From NCBI GenBank assembly GCA_021820165.1, contig JAKADW010000143.1, positions 1 to 6,031 on the forward strand: 6,031 nt of DNA, given 5' to 3'. Under the pieces are notes generated by a model. That model ran no database searches, was not told where the DNA came from, and saw nothing but the letters and a program-made list of their open reading frames with translations. This document shows positions 1 through 5,932 of the stretch, piece by piece (positions within the stretch are counted from its first letter, which is position 1; each line of letters begins with the position of its first letter). The stretch comes from Bacillota bacterium. GTDB lineage: Bacteria > Bacillota_E > Sulfobacillia > Sulfobacillales > Sulfobacillaceae. A program made the translations under genes and the position numbers.

Positions 1-65
1 GAGCGCGCACATTAAGTTGTATCAAAACGGGTGATCTCGTACCGATGGGCAGAAACGGGAAAAAA

Positions 66-96
66 TGCATAAAGAGGTAGAGCTCCCGATATACTA
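66..96 (+). promoter_or_regulatory. Candidate sigma-G/sigma-F promoter of spoVT
   Basis: A TGCATA box at 66-71 is followed after 18 bases by TATACTA at 90-96. The known forespore sigma-G consensus is roughly GHATR, about 18 bases, then CATWHTA. The -35 fits fully and the -10 differs only at its first base. Transcription would start near 103, giving a leader of about 26 bases with the ribosome site AAAGGAGGGT at 114-123. B. subtilis spoVT is a sigma-G gene, so the match is expected biologically. The assignment is by eye and has not been scored against a matrix. Confidence 0.6.
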
Positions 97-101
97 CCTC
101 T
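73..101. repeat. Perfect 8-bp inverted repeat over the spoVT promoter
   Basis: AGAGGTAG at 73-80 and its exact complement CTACCTCT at 94-101 are separated by 13 bases. The repeat covers the spacer and -10 of the candidate spoVT promoter, so it could be an operator, possibly for autoregulation by SpoVT, which is a DNA-binding protein. No T-run follows, so it is unlikely to be a terminator of an upstream gene. Operator function is inference. Confidence 0.45.
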
Positions 102-128
102 GAAGAGCTAGCGAAAGGAGGGTCTAAC

Positions 129-683
129 GTGAAGGCTACCGGAATAGTGCGCCGGATCGACGACCTGGGGCGCGTGGTGATTCCTAAAGAAATACGAAGG
201 ACTTTGAGAATCCGTGAAGGGGATCCCTTAGAAATTTTTGTGGACCGGGATGGCGAGGTGATCTTGAAAAAATACTCGCCTATTGGAGAGTTAGGAGATT
301 TCGCCAAAGAATATGCTGATTCTCTGAACGAGGCCGTTGGCCACATTGCCCTCATCGCGGATCGCGATGCGGTCATCGCTGTGGCCGGAGCGCCAAAGAA
401 AGAATTTCTGAACAAGGCATTGGGTGCTTTGGTCGAAAAATCTATGGAAGAGCGTAAGACGCTATTTTACAACCGTGGGGATCATAAACCCAAGGGGAGC
501 GTCATTGGAGATGAAGACGAGGACAAGTTTGTCGTAGAGGTAATTGCGCCCATCATTGCGGAAGGCGATCCGATTGGAGCGATTATCATCTGTAGTCGGG
601 AACCCGATGCTAAGATGGGCGAAATGGAAGTAAAGTTGGCGGAAACCGCTGCGGGCTTTCTGGCAAAACAAATGGAGCAATAG
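129..683 (+). CDS. spoVT: Stage V sporulation protein T, AbrB-family transcription regulator
   Basis: SpoVT is a forespore transcription regulator that tunes genes made under sigma-G late in endospore formation. Residues 1-50 form the AbrB-type swapped-hairpin DNA-binding domain, with MKATGIVRRIDDLGRVVIPK at the start and the EIRRTLRIREGDPLEIFVDR stretch after it; from memory this part is essentially the Bacillus sequence. Residues from about 55 to 184 match the GAF-like signal-sensing domain, including GDPIGAIIICS and the closing ETAAGFLAKQMEQ. The length of 184 aa is close to the 178 aa of B. subtilis SpoVT; the extra residues seem to lie in the variable GAF region near 114-135. The start is GTG at 129, set by an ideal AAAGGAGGGT ribosome site ending five bases upstream. 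The gene has its own promoter and terminator and appears to be monocistronic. Confidence 0.97.
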   Translation: MKATGIVRRIDDLGRVVIPKEIRRTLRIREGDPLEIFVDRDGEVILKKYSPIGELGDFAKEYADSLNEAVGHIALIADRDAVIAVAGAPKKEFLNKALGALVEKSMEERKTLFYNRGDHKPKGSVIGDEDEDKFVVEVIAPIIAEGDPIGAIIICSREPDAKMGEMEVKLAETAAGFLAKQMEQ

Positions 684-714
684 TGCCCCAACGACCTCGG
701 GAGAAGAAGAAAGT

Positions 715-755
715 CCGCAATGGATCCGTGATCGGACCGTTGCGGTTTTCTTGTG
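715..755 (+). terminator. Rho-independent terminator after spoVT, probably bidirectional
   Basis: CCGCAATGG at 715-723 pairs with CCGTTGCGG at 737-745 (one T-G wobble). After a single bulged A at 724, TCCG at 725-728 pairs with CGGA at 733-736, closing a TGAT loop. TTTTCTTGT follows directly on the + strand. On the minus strand the hairpin is followed by the pyrimidine-rich tract ACTTTCTTCTTCTC, so it may also end transcripts of the convergent lipoprotein gene, which stops at 783. Confidence 0.88.
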
Positions 756-782
756 CCTCGGCAGTTGTGAGATCACGTCGGA

Positions 783-1979
783 TCACGAAACCGAACCCCA
801 GTGATTGCAATTTATGCGCCAACCAACCTGTAAACTTTGGCTAAAGGACGTTTTTTGGTAGATAGGAACCGTAAACGTAACCACGAGATTTCCGCTTCCT
901 GCAGGCCACACCATGGTATCCGTGGTGGTTTGCCAGCCGCTGGTGACGGCTTGGTGGCTAATAAAGTGATCGGTTACCCAGGAAAAGGTTCCGGCAGCCG
1001 AACCGAGCACAGGAGCATCAGGCGCCGAGAGGGGACCACCAACCGGGGTCGGCGAAGCGCACCCGTTGCAATAGTTGTATAGAATTGTCACGGATTCTTT
1101 GGGGTTGGCCGGATTCGTGGCTACATACCGGCTCCAGGAGCCCACAGCAGGGCTGGTCACCAGAGGCCACTTGGATGGAATCACCAACAGGGAGTTAAAC
1201 CAGCGATAGCCGGGTGGCGCGGGGGGCAGGGACGGCATCCTGGGAATTTCGGGTAAGCTTACTCGGCTCGCGCCGATCTGGATGCCGTGTGACACCACCA
1301 CCCAATCCGGGTGAGGGCCCGAGGAGCTCGGTATGGCTGCTTGGGAGTGCTGTCCAGTAGACAAATTCACAGCCACTACGGTGGCGCCGGATTGATACGC
1401 CAGGAATCCGTCCTGGACGACTGAGAATCCCGTAATGGGCAGGGCCACGGTTTTGGTGTGCAGGGTCTTGGCGTTTACAACCAGCGGAACGGTGACCTTT
1501 CCTAGGGTTTCCCCGAACACCGCCCAGGGACCGGTATATCCGATTGCGGTAAATACCATACGGGTAGACTTAATCGTTTTGATGGATCGCGCGCCGTTCC
1601 AAAGACTCCCGCCACCCGGGTGCCATGGGGTAATCCAAATCGTAGCCGCATGAAAAGGCTGTTGGTGGCGATTCAAAAACCCCGACGGCGTAATCCATAC
1701 GGCACCCTGTGGGAGATCGATTAATGGGGACTGCGGATTATTGCTCGTGGCATATCCAGACAGTAGATCCAGGTGATAAGAGCCAACTCCCAAGACGGGG
1801 AACGAAGTGAGCGCGTAGACCGTAATGGGGTAAACAGATTTTTTATGGACTTTAACGTGATTGTGGGTTCCTTTACTGGGTACCGTCTTGCCGTGTGATG
1901 GGGCGGCCGCCAGGCCGCAACCGGTCACCATTCCTACCGTGGCGCCTAGAACCAACAATCGGGTCAGCATGTTTGACAC
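783..1979 (-). CDS. Secreted lipoprotein of unknown function, possibly beta-rich
   Basis: This is a 398-residue predicted lipoprotein that I do not recognise. The start chosen is GTG at 1979, because AAGGAGAA (1993-1986) lies six bases upstream. The ATG at 1970 is 15 bases from that site, and the longer ATG at 2057 would put 29 hydrophilic residues before the signal peptide and read through the apparent promoter. From the chosen start the signal peptide runs to VTGC, with lipidated Cys21, followed by a Lys/His-rich linker (about 30-48). Two WITP motifs (about 95-98 and 115-118) and alternating beta-like segments such as GATVVAVNLSTGQ suggest a beta-rich, perhaps partial propeller, middle region. 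A Pro-rich hinge near 243-257 leads to a C-terminal part with a CNGC motif (304-307). A surface role is inferred from the lipobox only. It shares its promoter motif with the lipoprotein ending at 2557. Confidence 0.85.
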   Translation of the reverse strand: MSNMLTRLLVLGATVGMVTGCGLAAAPSHGKTVPSKGTHNHVKVHKKSVYPITVYALTSFPVLGVGSYHLDLLSGYATSNNPQSPLIDLPQGAVWITPSGFLNRHQQPFHAATIWITPWHPGGGSLWNGARSIKTIKSTRMVFTAIGYTGPWAVFGETLGKVTVPLVVNAKTLHTKTVALPITGFSVVQDGFLAYQSGATVVAVNLSTGQHSQAAIPSSSGPHPDWVVVSHGIQIGASRVSLPEIPRMPSLPPAPPGYRWFNSLLVIPSKWPLVTSPAVGSWSRYVATNPANPKESVTILYNYCNGCASPTPVGGPLSAPDAPVLGSAAGTFSWVTDHFISHQAVTSGWQTTTDTMVWPAGSGNLVVTFTVPIYQKTSFSQSLQVGWRINCNHWGSVS

Positions 1980-1995
1980 CGCGCATTCTCCTTCC

Positions 1996-2030
1996 CGCGA
2001 GTACAACGCCGGGTGGGGATTTTTGGTTAC
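1996..2030 (-). promoter_or_regulatory. ECF-sigma-like promoter of the 398-aa lipoprotein
   Basis: Read on the minus strand, GTAAC (2030-2026) precedes CGTTGTAC (2008-2001) by 17 bases, within a block CCGGCGTTGTACTCGCG (2012-1996). The same block, with one base different, lies before the second lipoprotein. ECF sigma promoters typically have an AAC-containing -35 and a CG-containing -10 about 16-17 bases apart; for example B. subtilis sigma-X uses TGTAAC and CGWC. The TSS would fall only a few bases before the ribosome site, which implies a very short leader. No TTGACA-like box stands 17 bases from the alternative TGTACT hexamer. Confidence 0.5.
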
Positions 2031-2105
2031 TAACTGAAGCAGCTCTCCTTGTTCCATCGAGGTGAGGCGTATACTCCGCGTCTATCGGCTATGCAAATCG
2101 TGAGA

Positions 2106-2300
2106 TCACCACGACCGTTGGACATCTCCGACGCGACCGTCTCGGAACTCCACGCGCCCTGCGGCATACACCCAGACCGTCCCCGGAGTGCCTGGACCTG
2201 GGCCATGGTGTCGCCGTCGGGCAGATAGGGCCAGCGGTTTGAAGAGGCGGGGGCAGCTAATGATGTAGGCTCGCCCCTCACGGGGATGGGGTGCCAGCAT
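2106..2300 (-). CDS. Possible small basic protein, unknown
   Basis: This is a 64-residue open frame with no recognised family. The case for it is its translation signal: GAAGGA (2313-2308) stands seven bases before ATG at 2300 and overlaps the stop codon of the preceding small frame, which is a typical tight operon joint. The product is rich in Arg, Pro and Gly, with a beta-like tail (TVWVYAAGRVEFRDGRV at about 41-57). No promoter or terminator of its own is visible. Another frame on the same strand is also open here, so chance is a real alternative. Confidence 0.3.
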   Translation of the reverse strand: MLAPHPREGRAYIISCPRLFKPLALSARRRHHGPGPGTPGTVWVYAAGRVEFRDGRVGDVQRSW

Positions 2301-2311
2301 AGCGCTGTCCT

Positions 2312-2488
2312 TCAGCCGAAAGCGATGCCGGCACTAAGCGTATCGTGGGAGCGCTTCGGGCCACAGCAACCGCAGGAAAACTGGGGGTCGCTGTAGCTGG
2401 CAAGAGACCGAAAGTAGCAATAAGAGCACCAGAAACCGAGTTCGTGCGTGAAAGTGGCCTTAAAATGGGGCTGTTGGTGTCGAATCAC
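2312..2488 (-). CDS. Possible small zinc-ribbon-like protein (CxxC ... CxCC)
   Basis: This is a 58-residue frame with a GTG start at 2488. It contains FWCSYCYF (Cys21, Cys24) and, 14 residues later, SCGCCG (Cys39, Cys41, Cys42). The C-x2-C-x14-C-x2-C spacing is that of small zinc ribbons. Its stop overlaps the ribosome site of the next small frame, and it lies 68 bases downstream of the second lipoprotein with no terminator between. The ribosome site is weak (AGGG about 10 bases before GTG); the frame is open back to about 2516, so the start is uncertain. It may be a real small gene or the remnant of a longer one. I do not recognise the family. Confidence 0.35.
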   Translation of the reverse strand: MIRHQQPHFKATFTHELGFWCSYCYFRSLASYSDPQFSCGCCGPKRSHDTLSAGIAFG

Positions 2489-2556
2489 TGATTTGCGACC
2501 CTGGGGATGCCCAAATTATCGCACGTGCACTTAATGCCATTTCCGTTCCTACGCCG

Positions 2557-3195
2557 TTAGAGTTTGGTTAACGATTCCGCGATGGCATCGATTGGCGTTC
2601 GGGATAAGGCACGCGATCCGCCTATGAGATAGTACATGCCGTTTGTATGGAAAGTTAACAATGGCGAGGCCCCGCTTCCGGACGGCGGTTGATTCCATGT
2701 TCCCGTAACCGACGATCCCAACACCGTGAGAGGTACCGTTCTCAGGACCGCGCGGCCGGTGAGCATGGGCCTGGTAAACTCCTGGATATCAAAGTTACTA
2801 TAGTTGATTACGAGCATGGACCCTCCCCCACTCGCGAGGAGTCTTTGCGTGTTCTGGTATTGCGATCCAAATCCATGCGTCGGGATCGTCGCCGAGGGCA
2901 ATCCGATCGCTTGGGCCGCCTGCAGAATAAAAGTTTTTTGTTGAGTCGTATATTCTAGAGTGTTTTCTGTTGGAGATGTTGGCGAAGATGCTGAGACGGA
3001 AGCGTTACTAGGGTTCGATGCATGGGATGGGCTCGAAGAACTTTGAGAGGAGGTTGAGTTCAGCGTTCCACTGCTGTGTACGGTCCCGGATATATTGTAG
3101 TGACCATTGCCGGTCGGGGTGGCTGTCACATTCCCGCTTAGGCCACAGCCCGCAAGTAAAGTACTACCTATAAGAATCGAGGATCCCAATACCAT
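2557..3195 (-). CDS. Secreted lipoprotein with Ser/Thr-rich linker, unknown function
   Basis: From ATG at 3195 the product is 212 aa. A hydrophobic segment ends in the lipobox LAGC (Cys17), so lipidation and surface anchoring are likely. Residues 35-77 are a low-complexity Ser/Thr/Asn/Pro linker. A compact C-terminal domain (about 80-212) contains VINYSNFDIQEF and then TFHTNGMYYLIGGSRAL leading into IDAIAESL. That ending resembles DUF4367 or anti-sigma-associated extracellular domains, where a Trp/Phe-x-x-x-Gly-x-x-Tyr segment precedes a short helix; the resemblance is from memory and weak. The signal peptide lacks an N-terminal positive charge at this ATG, and the ribosome site AGAGAGGA (3222-3215) is 19 bases away. 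An in-frame ATA at 3204 would add Met-Lys-Pro and sit 10 bases from that site. Upstream lies an ECF-like promoter shared with the other lipoprotein. Confidence 0.8.
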   Translation of the reverse strand: MVLGSSILIGSTLLAGCGLSGNVTATPTGNGHYNISGTVHSSGTLNSTSSQSSSSPSHASNPSNASVSASSPTSPTENTLEYTTQQKTFILQAAQAIGLPSATIPTHGFGSQYQNTQRLLASGGGSMLVINYSNFDIQEFTRPMLTGRAVLRTVPLTVLGSSVTGTWNQPPSGSGASPLLTFHTNGMYYLIGGSRALSRTPIDAIAESLTKL

Positions 3196-3224
3196 CGGTT
3201 TTATCTGTTAAAAGTCCTCTCTGT

Positions 3225-3258
3225 CGCGAGTATAACGCCGGATCCGACCTAAAGTTAC
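3225..3258 (-). promoter_or_regulatory. ECF-sigma-like promoter of the 212-aa lipoprotein
   Basis: On the minus strand, GTAAC (3258-3254) is followed after 16 bases by CGTTATAC (3237-3230), within CCGGCGTTATACTCGCG (3241-3225). This block matches 16 of 17 bases of the one upstream of the 398-aa lipoprotein, with the same GTAAC upstream element. The TATACT hexamer could be read as a sigma-A -10, but the bases 17 upstream (AACTTT) do not resemble TTGACA. Confidence 0.5.
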
Positions 3259-3351
3259 TGGGAATCGCTGACAAGCGCACGCAGTGAGGTCTTCCTGCGG
3301 CGAAGCGATCGACGGAGGCCAGTAGTATCGAGGTGGGCCGCGATGCCGTTA

Positions 3352-3381
3352 TTGACACAAAATATCGTATTCCGATATAAT
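3352..3381 (+). promoter_or_regulatory. Sigma-A-type promoter of the marR-clc operon
   Basis: A perfect TTGACA at 3352-3357 and a perfect TATAAT at 3376-3381 are separated by 18 bases. The palindrome described separately fills most of the spacer and overlaps the -10. A strong promoter that must be held down by a repressor fits an autoregulated MarR gene. The leader is short, with ribosome site GAGGGAGGG at 3394-3402. Confidence 0.85.
3362..3378. promoter_or_regulatory. Predicted MarR operator in the marR promoter
   Basis: ATATCG (3362-3367) and CGATAT (3373-3378) form a perfect 17-bp palindrome with a five-base centre. It sits between the -35 and -10 and overlaps the -10, so a bound dimer would block RNA polymerase. 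The size suits a MarR dimer, which usually binds 16-20 bp palindromes near its own gene. A near-identical site lies at 5943-5957. Confidence 0.75.
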
Positions 3382-3407
3382 AAGTGTAGAGATGAGGGAG
3401 GGACCTA

Positions 3408-3881
3408 ATGGCCATGGAGACTCACCCCGTATCCGAAGAAGAGTACGTGGCGTTGGCGGAATTTCGTTATGGGCTTCGCCGATTCTTGCGATTTAGCGAA
3501 GCGGCCGCCCGGGACCAGGGCATTACGCCCCAACAGCATCAACTGCTTTTGTCGATTAAGGGGCTCCGGGGCCGTAAATGGGCTTCCGTTAATGAGCTCT
3601 CGGAACGACTGCAGTTGCAACAGCATAGCGTCGTGGGCATTATTGACCGTTCGGAGCAGGCCGGATTGGTCGGGCGACGACACCATGCGGGAGACTTACG
3701 CGTCACGGAAGTGTATTTGACGGAAGAGGGCGAGCGCATTCTAGAGACACTCACCATGGTCCATCGCAGTGAACTTCAGAGAACCGGAGAATTTTTAGCG
3801 ACCATCCAAGGAATTTTGGGCAAAGCGTGGGCTCCTGCTGGGGGCGATGAAAAATCCGGTGAAGGAGCAGAACACCTATGA
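3408..3881 (+). CDS. MarR-family winged-helix transcriptional regulator
   Basis: This 157-residue dimeric DNA-binding regulator is probably a ligand-responsive repressor. The N-terminal helix (about 11-37) is the likely dimerisation part. ITPQQHQLLLSIKG (39-52) begins the winged helix-turn-helix; ASVNELSERLQLQQHSVVGI (59-78) contains the recognition helix, with DRSEQAGLVGR following. The wing is RRHHAGDLRVTEVYLTEEGE (90-109), with the family's D-x-R and V-x-LT-x-x-G signature. The ATG at 3408 is favoured by GAGGGAGGG upstream; a second in-frame ATG at 3414 is possible. The stop overlaps the next start as ATGA, so marR and the CLC gene are translationally coupled. The palindrome in its promoter implies autoregulation. 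The ligand cannot be told from the sequence. The C-terminal tail past about 140 is short and likely disordered. Confidence 0.92.
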   Translation: MAMETHPVSEEEYVALAEFRYGLRRFLRFSEAAARDQGITPQQHQLLLSIKGLRGRKWASVNELSERLQLQQHSVVGIIDRSEQAGLVGRRHHAGDLRVTEVYLTEEGERILETLTMVHRSELQRTGEFLATIQGILGKAWAPAGGDEKSGEGAEHL

Positions 3882-5671
3882 TCGAGAGGCAACTGGGCGA
3901 CTTTACCACAAACGGCCGGCGATTGGCCCTCTTAAGCGCCGTGGCGGCATTTATAGGGATAATTGGTGGATTCGTGGCGTGGATTCTTTTGCGGTTAATT
4001 GGCCTCATTACCCACCTAGCTTATGATGGCCGCGTCGGATGGTCCTTGGTTGCACCCAATGTGCATCATTGGGGCGTTTGGTCCGTCGTAGTGCCCATCG
4101 CGGGCGGATTGCTGGTGGGTCTTTTGGCGAAATACGGGACCGACAAAATCCGGGGTCATGGCATACCGGAAGCGATTCAAGCAATTCTCGAGGATAAGAG
4201 TAAGATGCAACCGCGCGTTGCACTGATTAAACCGATTGCGTCAGCAATTACAATCGGGACCGGGGGTCCGTTTGGCGCGGAAGGACCCATCATTATGACG
4301 GCCGGAGCCATCGGATCGCTACTCGGGCAGTTTTTCAATTTGTCGTCCCTAGAGCGGCGGACACTCCTAGTGGCGGGTGCCGCTGCGGGCATGTCGGCCA
4401 CCTTCGGTGCGCCGGTATCCTCGATCCTATTAGCGGTCGAATTGTTGTTGTTCGAGTGGCGGCCACGCAGTCTGATCCCGGTGGCCATTGCCAGTGCTAT
4501 AGCGGACGGGGTAAGGGTGTGGCTCTTGGGATCGGCCCCCATTTTTGCGACCGGATTAACCTCCACCTTCCCGTGGAGTGACATTATTTGGGCCGTTGCC
4601 ATTGGTCTGGCCGCAGGTCTTCTCTCGGGTGTGCTAACCAAACTGGTCTATTTCGTGGAGGATACCTACCGCAAACTCCCCATTCACTGGGTGTGGTGGC
4701 CGGCCATCGGCGGTTTGGTGATAGGTATCGGAGGACTCATCGACCCGCGTGCTCTCGGTGTCGGCTATCCCACCATTCGGCTTTTAGATGCGGGCCACTT
4801 GTTCTTTGAAGCCGCCGTGATCTTATTCGTGGTGAAGGCGTGCATTTGGGTGGTGTCCTTAAGTTCGGGAACCTCCGGTGGCGTGCTGGCGCCGCTATTA
4901 ATGCTTGGAGGTGCCTTGGGAGCCATCATGAGCCCACTCTTCCCCGGGCATATGGTGGGTATCTGGGCGACCATTGGCATGGCAGCAATGCTCGGTGGCA
5001 CCATGCGCGCTCCATTTACCGCAACTATCTTTACCATGGAAACCACCCATAACTGGGCACTGTTGCTTCCGGTGCTCATGGCGTCGATTGCCGGGATGGC
5101 CGTTACCGTATTGTGGATACCACGGTCGATATTGACCGAAAAGGTGGCTCGGCGGGGCGTGCACGTGGCTCGTGAATACTCGGTACATCCTTTAGAAGGT
5201 CAAGCGGTGAAAGACATCATGGTGCCGCGGAATAAGGTGGCTGCCGTGGCCCAGAACGCATCCTTGAACGACATGGCGGAGCAGTTGGCCCAGCACACGT
5301 CAGACAGCCACGCCAGTTATCCGGTGGTCGATGCGAGTCAGAAGGTCCTCGGAGTCCTTGCCCGCCAGGACATCCTCCTTCATCGCCAGGGAAAAGCGCG
5401 AGATGTCCTTCGCCCTGCGATCACCGTGGGGGAATGGGAGCGGGTCCGTGTAGTGGTGGAGGCAATGGCGCGAGATAATCGAAGCGAGGCGTTGGTTGTT
5501 GACCGCACTGGTAATTGGGTGGGATGGGTCACACGGACCGATGTGTTTATTACGTGGCGTCGGACCGTAAGCGAAGAGGAGGAGCGCGAGCAGATCTTCC
5601 CTTGGCCATGGACGGCGCGGATGCGCCGGGTTCCGTCGACTGAGTTTAAAGGGACATCGAGTCTTAACTGA
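3878..5671 (+). CDS. CLC-family chloride channel or H+/Cl- antiporter with two CBS domains
   Basis: This is a 597-residue membrane protein of the voltage-gated CLC superfamily. About 20-425 is the polytopic core. Three ion-path signatures appear in order: GHGIPE (93-98), GAEGP (133-137, with gating Glu135) and GGVLAP (334-339). The C-terminal cytoplasmic part holds two CBS domains, roughly 443-501 (starting VKDIMVP) and 506-562 (ending VGWVTRTDVF), which in relatives sense nucleotides and adjust gating. Aligned by eye to E. coli ClcA, APVSSILLAVEL (178-189) puts Leu189 where ClcA has proton-path Glu203, and SILTEK (417-422) puts Leu419 where ClcA has Tyr445. His94 replaces Ser107, which seems common in this CBS-bearing subgroup. 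So it could be channel-like, or a transporter with another proton path. GAAGGAG (3861-3867) sits 10 bases before the start, inside marR. The length is normal and the frame intact. Confidence 0.93.
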   Translation: MIERQLGDFTTNGRRLALLSAVAAFIGIIGGFVAWILLRLIGLITHLAYDGRVGWSLVAPNVHHWGVWSVVVPIAGGLLVGLLAKYGTDKIRGHGIPEAIQAILEDKSKMQPRVALIKPIASAITIGTGGPFGAEGPIIMTAGAIGSLLGQFFNLSSLERRTLLVAGAAAGMSATFGAPVSSILLAVELLLFEWRPRSLIPVAIASAIADGVRVWLLGSAPIFATGLTSTFPWSDIIWAVAIGLAAGLLSGVLTKLVYFVEDTYRKLPIHWVWWPAIGGLVIGIGGLIDPRALGVGYPTIRLLDAGHLFFEAAVILFVVKACIWVVSLSSGTSGGVLAPLLMLGGALGAIMSPLFPGHMVGIWATIGMAAMLGGTMRAPFTATIFTMETTHNWALLLPVLMASIAGMAVTVLWIPRSILTEKVARRGVHVAREYSVHPLEGQAVKDIMVPRNKVAAVAQNASLNDMAEQLAQHTSDSHASYPVVDASQKVLGVLARQDILLHRQGKARDVLRPAITVGEWERVRVVVEAMARDNRSEALVVDRTGNWVGWVTRTDVFITWRRTVSEEEEREQIFPWPWTARMRRVPSTEFKGTSSLN

Positions 5672-5932
5672 AGGGCGTGTGACAGGTTGGGAGTGGATTG
5701 GAAGATGCGTTTCATTGTGAGGGATGGTCCAGACGTCGGGGCGTTATTTTAACCGGCATGGGAGATCAAGCGTTTTGCTGTATGACCGAAGATACCCCGG
5801 GAGAGTAACCTTCCGGGAAAAAGGCAAACCGGTGCTCGAGCAGTTTTCGCGACTGCCTTCGAAAGGATTGGGGGACAGGGCAGGTCTCCCCCGCCATGAG
5901 AACCTACTTGTAATGGTCCGGGGGGCGCATTG
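5672..5932 (+). other. Spacer after clc with three adjacent hairpins; no convincing gene
   Basis: No convincing gene is seen. Three hairpins follow one another: CCCGGGAG (5796-5803) with CTTCCGGG (5810-5817), eight pairs with one G-T wobble; AAGGCA (5821-5826) with TGCCTT (5854-5859), enclosing the palindrome TGCTCGAGCA (5833-5842); and GGGGGA (5870-5875) with TCCCCC (5887-5892). None is followed by a T-run, so no classical terminator is visible after clc. The cluster could be a structured RNA or a factor-dependent end. An 86-aa frame (5724-5984) overlaps but lacks a spaced ribosome site. Confidence 0.35.

Noticed and set aside
2066..2080. GGCGTATACTCCGCG on the + strand, similar to the lipoprotein promoter block
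   Set aside because: It needs a one-base deletion and a one-base insertion to match, faces the other way, and has no GTAAC at the right distance.
2030..2281. 83-aa frame on the minus strand
   Set aside because: It has no spaced ribosome site, its tail runs through the apparent promoter of the 398-aa lipoprotein, and its sequence looks like a shadow of the better-supported frame starting at 2300.
2303..2491. Open + strand frame antisense to the small zinc-ribbon-like frame
   Set aside because: It has no start codon near its beginning and no ribosome site; the opposite strand shows a meaningful cysteine pattern and better translation signals.
3382..3407. Fluoride (crcB-type) riboswitch before the marR-clc operon
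   Set aside because: The leader is too short and lacks the conserved aptamer segments; control is better explained by the palindromic operator.
4177..4641. 154-aa minus-strand frame and other open frames inside clc
   Set aside because: They are antisense to a well-supported CLC coding sequence with intact motifs, and have no translation signals or recognisable domains.
5796..5820. Strong hairpin after clc as a rho-independent terminator
   Set aside because: It is followed by AAAAAGG rather than a T-run on the + strand, and no T-run follows on the minus strand either.
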